A DNA stretch of 64,000 nucleotides from Streptomyces uncialis (lineage in GTDB: Bacteria > Actinomycetota > Actinomycetes > Streptomycetales > Streptomycetaceae). Below are positions 45,403 to 53,831 of this stretch, piece by piece; position 1 is the first letter of the stretch, and every line of letters begins with the position of its first letter. The stretch spans positions 930,001 through 994,000 of the forward strand of contig NZ_LFBV01000002.1 in assembly GCF_001905345.1 (NCBI RefSeq), written 5' to 3'. Below the pieces are notes generated by a model. That model was not told the DNA's origin, made no database searches, and was given only the letters and a program-made list of their open reading frames with translations. Position numbers and translations under genes: made by a program.

Positions 45403-46955
45403 CGCGCGGCTCCCTTGATGAGGTCGGCGGCCTGCTCGGCGGCCATGACGGTGGGCGCGTTGGTGTTGGCCCTGGGGACCGAGGGGAAGACGGAGGCGTC
45501 GACGACCCGCAGCCCCTCCACTCCGTGCACCCGCAGCCGGGGGTCGACGACGGGGCCGATGGCGCAGGTCGATGTCGGGTGGTAGAGCGTCATGCCCGAA
45601 CGCTGGGCCCACGCGAGCAGATCGGCGTCCGAGTCGGAGTCCGGGACGTCGTAGGGGCCGGTGATGACCTCGGCGGCCGGGGCCTGGGCCGCGATGTCCA
45701 GGGCGATCCGGATTCCGGCGACGAGGGCGGCGCGGTCCTCGTCGGTGGTCAGGTAGTTGTGGGTGATCCGGGGCGCGGCGTCCGGGCGGTCGGAGCGCAG
45801 GGTCACCCGGCCGCGGCTGGTCGGTGCGAGGACGCAGGGCCCGAAGGCGAAGCCGTGCTCGGTGACGGCGCCGAGTCCTTCCTGGTGGAAGAGGACGGGG
45901 GCCATATGGAATTGCAGGTCCGGGGCGGTGAGGCCGTCGCGGCTGTGGAAGAAGCCGCCCGCCTCGCCGACGTTCGAGGTGAGGGGGCCGCGTCCCTCGC
46001 CCTGGAGGAGGGCGGCGTTGTCCGGGCTGGCCGCCGTCATCAGGGACTCCGTGTCGGTGCGGAAGTTCAGCATCGTCATGTAGTGGTCCTGGAGTCCTTC
46101 GCCCACCGGCAGATCGGCCACCACCTCGATACCGAGGGCGGTGAGCGCGGCGGCGGGTCCGATCCCGGACAGCATCAGCAGTTTCGGGGACCCGTACGCC
46201 CCGGCCGACAGGATCACCTCGCGTCCGGCGGTGATCACCTCGGTCCCGCTGTCCCGGGTCACCTCCACCCCGGTGGCCCGGCCGTTCTCGATCACCACCC
46301 GGTCCGCGCGGGCCCCGGTCACCACCGTGAGGTTCGGCCGTTCCAGGGCCGGGTGGAGGAAGGCGACGGAGGTGCTGCACCGCAGTCCGTCGCGCTGGGT
46401 GAGCTGATAGGGGCCGACGCCGAGCTGGCTGCCGCCGTTGAAGTCGTCGTTGCGAGGGTGTCCCGCCTTGACGGCCGCCTCGACGAACGAGGTGACCAGG
46501 GGGTGGTTCGACCGGCTGTCGGAGACGGTCAGCGGACCGCCCGTGCCGTGGAAGGCGTCCGCGCCGCGCGTGTTGTCCTCGGAGCGGCGGAAGTAGGGCA
46601 GGACGTCGTCGTACGACCAGCCCTCGGCACCGGCCGCCGCCCAGCCGTCGTAGTCCGCGCGATTGCCCCTGATGTAGATCATCGCGTTGATCGAGCTGCA
46701 TCCGCCGAGCACCTTGCCGCGCGGCAGATAGGCGCGGCGCCCGCCGATGCCCGGTTCGGGCTCGGAGTCGAGGTCCCAGTCGAGGTCGCTCTTGAACAGC
46801 CTGCTGAAGGCCGCGGGCACATGGATGTCCTGGGCCGTGTCCGCACCGCCCGCCTCGATCAGCGCCACCCGCGTCCCGGGGTCCTCGGACAGCCGGGCGG
46901 CCAGGACACAGCCCGCTGATCCTGCCCCGACGACGACGTAGTCGTAGGTGTTCAT
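45399..46955 (-). CDS. GMC-family FAD oxidoreductase (choline/alcohol dehydrogenase-like)
   Basis: The 518-residue flavoenzyme has the FAD motif VVVGAGSAGCVLAARLSED, the GMC signature LPRGKVLGGCSSINAMIYI, a second signature (VILSAGAYGSPKLLMLSGIG) and the catalytic His region MTLYHPTSTCAIGP with a late Asn in RANTNAPTVMAAE. It oxidises a primary alcohol to an aldehyde. Similarity to BetA is clear, but the choline pathway would not need an acyl-CoA ligase, so another aliphatic or aromatic alcohol is more likely. It is the first gene of its operon, divergent from a PucR-type regulator. Confidence 0.92.
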   Translation of the reverse strand: MNTYDYVVVGAGSAGCVLAARLSEDPGTRVALIEAGGADTAQDIHVPAAFSRLFKSDLDWDLDSEPEPGIGGRRAYLPRGKVLGGCSSINAMIYIRGNRADYDGWAAAGAEGWSYDDVLPYFRRSEDNTRGADAFHGTGGPLTVSDSRSNHPLVTSFVEAAVKAGHPRNDDFNGGSQLGVGPYQLTQRDGLRCSTSVAFLHPALERPNLTVVTGARADRVVIENGRATGVEVTRDSGTEVITAGREVILSAGAYGSPKLLMLSGIGPAAALTALGIEVVADLPVGEGLQDHYMTMLNFRTDTESLMTAASPDNAALLQGEGRGPLTSNVGEAGGFFHSRDGLTAPDLQFHMAPVLFHQEGLGAVTEHGFAFGPCVLAPTSRGRVTLRSDRPDAAPRITHNYLTTDEDRAALVAGIRIALDIAAQAPAAEVITGPYDVPDSDSDADLLAWAQRSGMTLYHPTSTCAIGPVVDPRLRVHGVEGLRVVDASVFPSVPRANTNAPTVMAAEQAADLIKGAAR

Positions 46956-47150
46956 CCGATCTCCTTCGGCCGGCTCTGATCCGTCCCCTGACCTCCGGGC
47001 GACTGTGCGGGCGCCACATGGAGGGATCGAGGGGAACGTCGATGACCGGAATGTTTGCCGTGATACCGGTGCACCGCCATAGGCGGTGGGCGGGAGTAAC
47101 CGGCCGGTCTTTGTGCCCGCGCACAATCGCCGAGGGTCTACCCTCGTCCC

Positions 47151-48359
47151 ATGACGACAGCGCTGGGCGCCGACGCGCACATCACGGAGCTGGTCGGCCG
47201 GCTGCTCGCGTCGGTGGACCCGCTGACGGACGAGCTGACCGCGGAGATCCTCAGCGGTGAGCATCAGTACGTGGAGAGCACCCTGCTCAGCCATGAGCAG
47301 TTGCGGGACGCCGTGCACGACAATCTGCGGACGCTGCTCACCGCGCTCCAGGGGCGGCCGACCTCGCTGGACGCGCCCCGCGCGGCGGGCCGGCTCAAAG
47401 CCGAGCGGGGCATTCCGCTGGCCGCCCTGCTGCACGCCTTCCGGCTGGCCGGGCGGTTCATCTGGGACCGGCTGCTGGTGATGGCCGTGGCGGAGGACAG
47501 CACCACCGAGCTGCTGCACATGGCGTCCGGTATCTGGGTGGTGATCGACGAGTGCTCCGGCGCGGCGGCCGAGGCGTACCGGGCGACCGTGGAGGAGCAG
47601 TCGCGCCGGGACGCCGCCGCCCGCAGCGTCATGCTCACCACCCTCCTCGACGGCAGCGCCGGGAACGGCGCGGGGGCCTGGGAGACCGTACGGGTGCTGG
47701 GGCTGGACCGGCAGGGCCCCTTCCTGGTGGTGTGCGCGGAGGTCAACGACGGCACCGAACCGCTGCCCGCCGTGGACGCGCGGCTGCGGTCCGCCGGGAT
47801 CGGCTCGGAGTGGATCCAGCAGATCGGCAGCCGGGTCGGGCTGCTCGCGCTGCCGAACGAGCACGCGGCGACGACGGCCGCCGAGCAGCTGGCCCGGTCG
47901 GCCGTGTCCCGGGTCGGGGTGAGCCGCCCCTTCGCGTCCCCGGCGCAGGCGCCCAGCGCCTGGCGGGAGGCCCAGATGGCGGCCCAGTGCCTGCCGCCCG
48001 GCACCGATGGCGCCCATGTCTACGGCAGCTCACCGATCGCCCTGCTGGCGGCGGCCTCACCGGACATCGCGGCGGAGGTGACCCGTACGGTGTTCGGGCG
48101 GCTGCGCGATCTGCCGGAGCCGGAGCAGACCCTGCTGCTGGACACCCTGGAGACCTGGTTCACGGCCGGCGGTTCGACCACACGCGCCGCCGAGCGGCTG
48201 CACTGCCACCGCAACACCGTGCTCTACCGGCTGAACCAGATCGCCGCCCTGACCGGCCGCCGCACCACGGACGCGGACTCCTCCGCCGAGCTGTACATCG
48301 CGCTGCGGGCGGTACGGCTGGCGGGCGGCACCGGGCCCCGGGCGGCGGGGAGGGCCTGA
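47151..48359 (+). CDS. PucR/CdaR-type transcriptional regulator
   Basis: The 402-residue regulator has an N-terminal all-alpha RsbRD-like part ([18 protein letters not shown]), a central GGDEF-like CdaR domain (from [11 protein letters not shown] to near [10 protein letters not shown]) and a C-terminal HTH_30 domain with [19 protein letters not shown]. The intergenic region to the divergent GMC oxidoreductase is 195 bases. It is the natural candidate to control the three-gene oxidation operon in response to its substrate. The ligand is unknown. Confidence 0.9.
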   Translation: MTTALGADAHITELVGRLLASVDPLTDELTAEILSGEHQYVESTLLSHEQLRDAVHDNLRTLLTALQGRPTSLDAPRAAGRLKAERGIPLAALLHAFRLAGRFIWDRLLVMAVAEDSTTELLHMASGIWVVIDECSGAAAEAYRATVEEQSRRDAAARSVMLTTLLDGSAGNGAGAWETVRVLGLDRQGPFLVVCAEVNDGTEPLPAVDARLRSAGIGSEWIQQIGSRVGLLALPNEHAATTAAEQLARSAVSRVGVSRPFASPAQAPSAWREAQMAAQCLPPGTDGAHVYGSSPIALLAAASPDIAAEVTRTVFGRLRDLPEPEQTLLLDTLETWFTAGGSTTRAAERLHCHRNTVLYRLNQIAALTGRRTTDADSSAELYIALRAVRLAGGTGPRAAGRA

Positions 48360-49005
48360 CGGGGGCGTGACGACCGGATGCTCGCGGGAGGCGGGTGCGC
48401 GGTCCGGTGGGGGGCCGGTCGGCGCGGGTCGGCGCGGGTGCGGGAAGCGGGTCCGGTCGGCGCGGGTGCGGGTCCGGTGCGGGCGGTTCCCGGGGGTCGG
48501 GGACGGCCGGTTCCCGTCGGGCCCTCCCCGGTTCCCGGGGGTCCTTGACCGGGCAACCAACTGCCGCGCGCGGCGGCCCGCCTCACCGGTCGGCCCTGCC
48601 GTTCGACGTGAGCCCTCTCCGCTACCGGCCGCGGAACCGTCGGCACAGCGGGGGCGGCCCCCCGCCGGGTGGGCCGGAGCCGGACGGGTACCGGCCATGG
48701 GCGGATGACCGAAGACTTGGGTTTGGGCGGGGGCTGCGCGGGCCACCGGATGCGCGGGCCGCGCGGCGGCGGGTCGGCGGGGCACTCCTGTGGCCGATGA
48801 GACGGGTGGCAGGCCGGGGAAATGTGCCCGGTTCACATGCGAACGACGGCGACTGCCGCGAGCGGTCGAGAACCTGCCGGGGCCGGCGCCGGTCGCATTG
48901 TCCGGCGGGCGCGTTGCTCAGCTCCCGTCCGGACTGTCACCGTCGGTGGGCGCCTTCGCCACACGCGGTGAGGGCCGTACCTCCTCCGAGGACAAGGAGT
49001 ACTCC
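48360..49005. other. 646-base gene-poor leader before the RiPP-like operon
   Basis: I see no gene I can support. Its first 130 bases are G-rich direct repeats of the phrase GGTCGGCGCGGGTGCGG, and the rest is ordinary Streptomyces DNA without conserved protein. It should contain the promoter of the downstream operon. A weak small palindrome (TGTG-N7-CACA, about 48824-48838) is seen. Confidence 0.4.
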
Positions 49006-49098
49006 GTGGAAATGGAAGAGGCACGTGAGCTGGACATCGAGGCGGTGGACGGGGAGGAACTCCCCGAGTTCGCGCTGATGGTCGACGTCCCGGACTGA
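49006..49098 (+). CDS. putative RiPP precursor peptide, 30 residues, no Cys/Ser/Thr
   Basis: A GTG start at 49006 is set by an ideal ribosome site (AAGGAG, 6 bases before it). The 30-residue product has 12 acidic residues and one Arg, and ends ELPEFALMVDVPD. It contains no Cys, Ser or Thr. It lies just ahead of HExxH-type hydroxylase, YcaO and methyltransferase genes, so I call it the substrate peptide of that set. A GTG at 48790 could give a 102-residue version in the same frame, but it has no better support. A short non-precursor peptide remains possible. Confidence 0.68.
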   Translation: MEMEEARELDIEAVDGEELPEFALMVDVPD

Positions 49099-49198
49099 TC
49101 ACCGGGTGAACGGCGGCCGGGCCGTGCTCGTCGGCCCGGCCTGCCGGTCGGGGCGGATCACGCGGATCGACCACTGGGACGGCTTGTCAGGAGGGTGT

Positions 49199-50233
49199 GT
49201 GCGGATCGAGCCGGACGCCGGGTCGGCCAGGAGCGACGAGGACCGGCTGGACGAGCTGGTGGCAGGCTGTCTCACCGCCGCCGGTTGCGCCGCCGGCACC
49301 TGGACACCTACCGATCTGCGCTATCCCGGGCTGCACGCCACGGCACACCGGACGCAGCGGGCGCGGCGGACGGCCACACCGGCCCTGGAGCAGTCACGCA
49401 CCGGGGCGCCTGCCGCCGCGGGAGCGGAAGGCGGGGCCGCCTCCGGCGCTCTGGAGCAGACCGAGGAGCGGGTGCGGGCGATGGTGCTCCGCGCCCGGCG
49501 CAGCCAGGCCCGTGCCCGGTCCGTGGAGAAGCGCACCGGATGGGCCGTGGATCTGGCGCCGTCCGGCGAGGACCATCTGGCACAGAGCGTCCGGCGCGCG
49601 CTGCGGCAGGCTCCCGCCCCGGCCGACGGGTCCCGGGGCGGGCGTACGGCTGAGGTGACCGACTGGAGCGCGGAACAGCACGAGGTCTTCGAGGAGGGGT
49701 GCCGTATCCTCCAGGCCGCCTGGCCGCAGATGCTCGCGGAACTTCGGGTGACGTTGCGTCAGGTGGCGTTGCTGGGCGGCTGGGGGATCGACGGGTTCAC
49801 CGATTTCACCGTGCACGGCGCTGTCTTCGTCAACAGCCGTCGACTGGGCGACCAGGGCACCGAAGGGCTCGCGGGCCGGTTCCGGCTCGTGGAGGCGCTG
49901 GTGCACGAGGGCACCCACAACCGTTGCGACGCGGCCGCCGCCTCCGCCGCGTTCCTCCGGGCCTCCGGCGCGCAGGAGTTGGCGAGCACACCGCTGCGCG
50001 CCGATCCACGCCCACTGGCCGGACTGTTCCAGCAGGTCGCGGTGCTGGCACGCAGTGTGCTGCTGTACCGGCGGCTGCCGGACGGACCCGCCGTCCGTGA
50101 CCGGCACGCCGTCCTGCTGGAGCAGGGCGGCCGGGGCGCGGCCACGCTGCGCGGCCGGGCCGGCGCCCTGACCGACGCCGGACGCGAGCTGTTGGACCAG
50201 GCCGAAGCGGTCTTCGCGACGGGAGCGCCATGA
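49199..50233 (+). CDS. HExxH-type peptide beta-hydroxylase-like protein
   Basis: The protein of about 344 residues is read from a GTG with AGGAGG 4 bases upstream; a GTG at 49106 would add 31 residues. It has an N-terminal half with little signal, then VHEGTHNRC (His236, Glu237, His240 of this start) and DPRPLAGLFQQVAVLARSV, the two features of the 2-oxoglutarate HExxH hydroxylases found in RiPP clusters. They hydroxylate side-chain beta carbons. It overlaps the YcaO gene by ATGA. The substrate is inferred to be the adjacent peptide. A protease role is less likely given the D-P-R-P-L context. Confidence 0.78.
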   Translation: MRIEPDAGSARSDEDRLDELVAGCLTAAGCAAGTWTPTDLRYPGLHATAHRTQRARRTATPALEQSRTGAPAAAGAEGGAASGALEQTEERVRAMVLRARRSQARARSVEKRTGWAVDLAPSGEDHLAQSVRRALRQAPAPADGSRGGRTAEVTDWSAEQHEVFEEGCRILQAAWPQMLAELRVTLRQVALLGGWGIDGFTDFTVHGAVFVNSRRLGDQGTEGLAGRFRLVEALVHEGTHNRCDAAAASAAFLRASGAQELASTPLRADPRPLAGLFQQVAVLARSVLLYRRLPDGPAVRDRHAVLLEQGGRGAATLRGRAGALTDAGRELLDQAEAVFATGAP

Positions 50234-51720
50234 GCGCGGTCGAACCCCTCCCCCGGTCCGCGGGGTCCGGCGGGTCCGCCCGTACCGCCGAGCCGGGGCC
50301 GTCCCCGGTCTGGCCGGTGCAGGTGGTGTCGCCGTTCCCCGACGCGCCGCGGTTCGTGCTCGGCCGGACCGCCGCGCGCAGCAGCGCCTTCACGCCGAAC
50401 GACGCGGCAGGCGGGCGTACGGTCCTGATCGGGGCGGCCACCGGCACCGATCGCGCGGATGTGGCGCGGCGGGCCCGGGGCGAGTTGATGGAGCGTATGC
50501 ACAACGTCCTGTCCGGGCACCGGGCGCGTGAGGGGGCCGTCGTCGCGTCGTACGCGTCGCTGCGGCGCCGGGGCACGGCCGCGCTGGACCCCTGTTCCTG
50601 GGCGGAGTTGCGCTCGCTCACTCATCTGCGGGAGGCGGCGATGCCGTGGGTCACGGGCACCTCGCTGACCGGCGGCGGTCAGGTGCTCGTCCCCGCGTGT
50701 GCGGTGTACCTGGCGCATCGCCCGCCCGCCGGCTGTCCGGCGCCGCTGCGGCCCGGTTCCACCGGGCTCGCCGCGCATGACACCGCCGCGCGGGCCCGGG
50801 AGCACGCCGTGCTGGAGATACTCGAACGGGACCTGTTCTGGCACGCCTGGTACGCCGACGCGCCCCGGCGTTCGCCGCCAGGCCCCGCGCCGCTCGACGA
50901 GGAGCTTCGGCGGGTGCTCGTCGTGCTGGGGCTGCGGGAGCGGTGCCTGGTACTGCCCGGTCCCGGAGGTATCTCGTGCGTGGTGGCCTGTGTGCACACG
51001 AGTGACGGCACCCGGCAGAGTTTCGGGGCGCGTGCCACCTCCGGGGCGCTCGGCCCGGCCGCGGTGTCCGCCGTACGTGAGGCGCTGATGGTCCGCTGGA
51101 GCATGGGAACCGCGAGCGCCCGTACCGTGTGGGCCCGGATGCGGGAGCAAGGGCCGGACCGGCAGCCGAGCGGACCGCTGGAGCACGCCCTGCACACCTT
51201 CCACCGCCAGGACAGTCTCACCGCACTGCTGCGCGGCGCCACCGGGGAGCCCTGGACGACGACGGCGCGTGGTCCCGTCGGGGAACCCCGGTCGACAGCA
51301 CGCGCTTCCGCCGCCGAACCCCGGGCTACGGCGCACGATTCCTCCGAGGACCCCTGGATGACGGAGCCGGACTCCGCCGGGGACCCCCGGGTGCCGGCAC
51401 GTGGTTCCGCCGGGGACCTCCGGGTGACGGCACGTGGTCCCTCCGGGAACCCTTCGGCTGCGGGGCACGATCCTGTCCGGGACCCCGGGGTGACAGCACC
51501 CGGCCCCGCCGAGGCCGCCCCGCGTCTGCTCGCCGAGCGGACCGGCGAGGACGTCGTCGAGGTCGACACCTCCGTCTCCGCGGCCGACGGCGGCCGGGCG
51601 GTGGTGGTGCGGGTGATCGCCCCCGGCGCCCGCCGGATGCCCGTCGACGAACCGGACCGGGCGGCCCTCGCCCTCCCCGCCGGGAACGCCCGGCGGCATC
51701 CTCCGCACCCCCTCGGCTGA
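50230..51720 (+). CDS. stand-alone YcaO-domain enzyme with internal repeats
   Basis: The 496-residue protein has YcaO ATP-binding segments: ARRARGELMERMHNVL, AREHAVLEILERDLFWHAWY, RATSGALGPAAVSAVREAL and the C-terminal strand GRAVVVRVIAPGARRM. No partner ThiF/E1-like or TfuA gene is adjacent, and no docking (RRE) domain was recognised. Residues 339-427 are eight degenerate 11-residue repeats (unit close to GDPRVTARGSA) inserted between the core and the last strand. YcaO enzymes activate peptide backbone amides to make azolines, thioamides or amidines. Because the adjacent peptide has no Cys/Ser/Thr, amidine or thioamide chemistry is more likely. Confidence 0.85.
   Translation: MSAVEPLPRSAGSGGSARTAEPGPSPVWPVQVVSPFPDAPRFVLGRTAARSSAFTPNDAAGGRTVLIGAATGTDRADVARRARGELMERMHNVLSGHRAREGAVVASYASLRRRGTAALDPCSWAELRSLTHLREAAMPWVTGTSLTGGGQVLVPACAVYLAHRPPAGCPAPLRPGSTGLAAHDTAARAREHAVLEILERDLFWHAWYADAPRRSPPGPAPLDEELRRVLVVLGLRERCLVLPGPGGISCVVACVHTSDGTRQSFGARATSGALGPAAVSAVREALMVRWSMGTASARTVWARMREQGPDRQPSGPLEHALHTFHRQDSLTALLRGATGEPWTTTARGPVGEPRSTARASAAEPRATAHDSSEDPWMTEPDSAGDPRVPARGSAGDLRVTARGPSGNPSAAGHDPVRDPGVTAPGPAEAAPRLLAERTGEDVVEVDTSVSAADGGRAVVVRVIAPGARRMPVDEPDRAALALPAGNARRHPPHPLG
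51244..51510 (+). repeat. eight 33-bp degenerate repeats within the YcaO gene
   Basis: Seven units of 33 bp (11 codons) and one first unit of 36 bp cover residues 339-427. Protein units include GDPRVPARGSA, GDLRVTARGPS and RDPGVTAPGPA. The copies differ at several positions, so the expansion is old or under selection. Confidence 0.8.
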
Positions 51721-51773
51721 CCGCGGTCCGCACGCTCGTTCCCGTCCGACCTCCCTGGAGACTGGAGATCCCC

Positions 51774-52556
51774 ATGTCCGCGCCCGTGTCCCTTCAGGCC
51801 CCCGGCCCGGCGGAACCCGCCGGGGCCGCCTCGTACGCGCGGCGATTCGCCGACCGCTACGACACCTGGTTCGGCAGGAAGGGCCTGACGAACGACACCG
51901 TCGGCCTCCTGGCGCGGCTCGCCGGGTCCGGTACCGCGCTGGAACTGGGCGTGGGCACCGGCCGGATCGCGCTGCCGCTGGCGCGGCGCGGTGTCCGCGT
52001 GGAGGGCGTCGACGCCTCACCGGAGATGGCGGCCCGGCTGGCGGCGCGGCCCGGCGGCGAGCACATCCCGGTGACCATCGGTGACTTCACCCGGCTGCCG
52101 TCGGACGGACGCACGGTCGATGTGGTCTTCCTCGCCGGGGGGACGTTCTTCGAACTCCCCACCCAGGAGGACCAGTCGCGGTGCTTCCGCCATGCGGCGG
52201 CGCTGATCGGCGACGACGGCGCGTTCGTGCTGGACGCGATCGTCCCCGAGGTGCTGATCGGCGCGGAATGGTCGCGCGGCCATGTGGTGCCCGAGACGGG
52301 CGACGACCTGGTCGTGCTCTACCGCCGGTTCGACAGTGCCGCGCAGCGCTACCACTCGCACTACGCGATCACACCCGCCGACGGAAGCGGCAATGTGCAC
52401 ATCCATGTCGCCTTCCGCTACGCGGGCGCCGGTGAACTGGACCTGATGGCGAGGGCGGCCGGGCTGGAACTGCGCGAGCGGTACGGGAGTTGGGGCGGGG
52501 CACCCTTCCGGGACGGCTGCCCGTACCACGTGTCGGTCTACCGGCCCGCGCGCTGA
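51774..52556 (+). CDS. class I SAM-dependent methyltransferase
   Basis: The 260-residue enzyme shows the Rossmann SAM motif ALELGVGTGRIALPLARRG, the acidic loop VEGVDASPEMAARL, and PSDGRTVDVVFLAGGTFFEL. It is read from an ATG 53 bases after the YcaO stop, with GGAGA nearby. It is not of the PIMT/aspartimide-forming kind as far as I can see; it resembles general O/N-methyltransferases. Being inside the operon, it would act on the peptide or a small modified group. A carboxyl O-methylation of Asp/Glu is an idea only. Confidence 0.85.
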   Translation: MSAPVSLQAPGPAEPAGAASYARRFADRYDTWFGRKGLTNDTVGLLARLAGSGTALELGVGTGRIALPLARRGVRVEGVDASPEMAARLAARPGGEHIPVTIGDFTRLPSDGRTVDVVFLAGGTFFELPTQEDQSRCFRHAAALIGDDGAFVLDAIVPEVLIGAEWSRGHVVPETGDDLVVLYRRFDSAAQRYHSHYAITPADGSGNVHIHVAFRYAGAGELDLMARAAGLELRERYGSWGGAPFRDGCPYHVSVYRPAR

Positions 52557-52572
52557 CCGGGCGCCCCCGACC

Positions 52573-52986
52573 GTGCCTGACTGGACCGTGCCCGCCTGGG
52601 CCGCCCCCGTGCTGACCGCCGCCGGCGTGGTACTGCTCGCCGCTTTCGTCTTCTGGGGAGCACGGATCTCCCCGAACCGCCCGTTCTCCTGGGCCATGTA
52701 CTCCGGCTCGTCCAAGGGCTTCCTGTGGTCGGACGACGGCAGCGTCACCGTCCTGCCTTTGCACCGGCTGCGGATCGCGCCGGGCGGCCACTTCCTCACC
52801 GTCCCGGAACTGCGCGCCCTCCTCGCCGACGGTGACTTCGAACTGCCGTTGAGAGGACTGATCATCGGCTCCGACGGCGGCTGGGAGGTGCGGTACGAAC
52901 CTGCGGAGCACCGGCTGCGGCTGACCCGTCTGCCCGCCGGAGCCGAACTGCGCCTGCTGGCCGACGCCTTGCGCCCGGCCCCGTGA
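52573..52986 (+). CDS. membrane-anchored protein of unknown function, RiPP-like operon
   Basis: The 137-residue product starts at a GTG 16 bases after the methyltransferase. One helix lies near the N-terminus (APVLTAAGVVLLAAFVFWG), and the rest appears to lie on one side of the membrane, with NRPFSWAMYSGSSKGFLW, a beta-rich middle and a charged C-terminal end. I recall the PFSW-M-S type of segment beside HTTM/VKGC-like membrane proteins. Its stop overlaps the next gene (GTGA), implying a two-component membrane unit. No enzymatic motif is seen. Confidence 0.6.
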   Translation: MPDWTVPAWAAPVLTAAGVVLLAAFVFWGARISPNRPFSWAMYSGSSKGFLWSDDGSVTVLPLHRLRIAPGGHFLTVPELRALLADGDFELPLRGLIIGSDGGWEVRYEPAEHRLRLTRLPAGAELRLLADALRPAP

Positions 52987-53831
52987 GCATCCCCGTACTC
53001 ACCGCCGCGCTGATGCTCGCCCTCGCCGTGGTCTGGCACGCCGCCGTCGTCCTGGCCGACGCCCGCGCCGTCACCCGGCACCGTCCCGACGGCCGGGTCT
53101 ACCGTCCCGGCCGCGGTTGGACCTCCGCCGCCGGGCTCGCCGCCCGCCGCCGTCTCTCGTACCTCATGGTCGTGGCGGGCGCGGTCCTGGCCGGTCTCTG
53201 CCTCGTCGCGGGGCTCGCCCCGGGGCGCGGCACGGCCATGGTCCTGGGCGGGTGGGCCGCCGTCGTCCTGGCGCTGCTGCTCGCCGACCGCCGCCATGGC
53301 CTCAACCGGTACACCGCCGTGTGCCTGGCGCTGCTCGCGGGCTGTCTCGTGCTGGCGGGCGGCGCCTGGGCCCTCGGCGGCCGGACATGGACGGCGGCGG
53401 CCGGTCCGCCCGCTTCGTTCTTCGCCGCGCAGTTGTACCTGGTCGCCGGGGTACGCAAGCTGCGCTCACGGCATTTCATGGACGGCGGCGTCCTCATCGA
53501 CAACCTCGCCTACAACGCTGCCCAGGCCGCCGCGGGCAGCCATGACTTCGTCCCCTTCCCGCGTACGGCCGCGCTGAGCACCCTGCTGGTCCACCCCGCG
53601 CCGCGCTCCGTCTGCCGTGCCGTCGCCGTCTGCGCGGCCGTCGGCGAAGTCCTCCTGGGACTCGCCGTCCTCGGCCTGCTCCCCCGGCCCGCCACCCTCA
53701 CCCTGGCCCTCGTCCTGCACTCGGGATTCCTGCTGCTGAGCCCCCTGCGCATCGTGCCGTTCTCGGCGGCGTCGATGGGCCTGTGCGTCCTCGCCACGTC
53801 CCAGCCGCTGCTCCCGGGGCCCTTGGGCTGA
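52983..53831 (+). CDS. polytopic membrane protein, HTTM/DoxX/MauE-like
   Basis: The 282-residue protein has about seven hydrophobic helices and a short loop with QLYLVAGVRKLRSRHFMDGG, which recalls the Y-x-x-A-G-x-x-K motif of HTTM (vitamin K carboxylase-like) and DoxX/MauE families. It starts at a GTG within a GTGA overlap with the previous gene. It is the last gene of the RiPP-like operon. It could be a membrane redox partner, a carboxylase-like enzyme or an exporter/immunity protein. I can choose none with confidence. Confidence 0.6.
   Translation: MSIPVLTAALMLALAVVWHAAVVLADARAVTRHRPDGRVYRPGRGWTSAAGLAARRRLSYLMVVAGAVLAGLCLVAGLAPGRGTAMVLGGWAAVVLALLLADRRHGLNRYTAVCLALLAGCLVLAGGAWALGGRTWTAAAGPPASFFAAQLYLVAGVRKLRSRHFMDGGVLIDNLAYNAAQAAAGSHDFVPFPRTAALSTLLVHPAPRSVCRAVAVCAAVGEVLLGLAVLGLLPRPATLTLALVLHSGFLLLSPLRIVPFSAASMGLCVLATSQPLLPGPLG

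Noticed and set aside
43690..47124. Minus-strand 1144-codon frame joining aldehyde dehydrogenase to sequence further upstream
   Set aside because: Only the last 570 codons are the enzyme; the earlier part is the GMC gene read in another frame.
48790..49098. 102-residue version of the small peptide before the YcaO operon
   Set aside because: Its extra 72 residues look non-coding, while the GTG at 49006 has a well-placed AAGGAG ribosome site.
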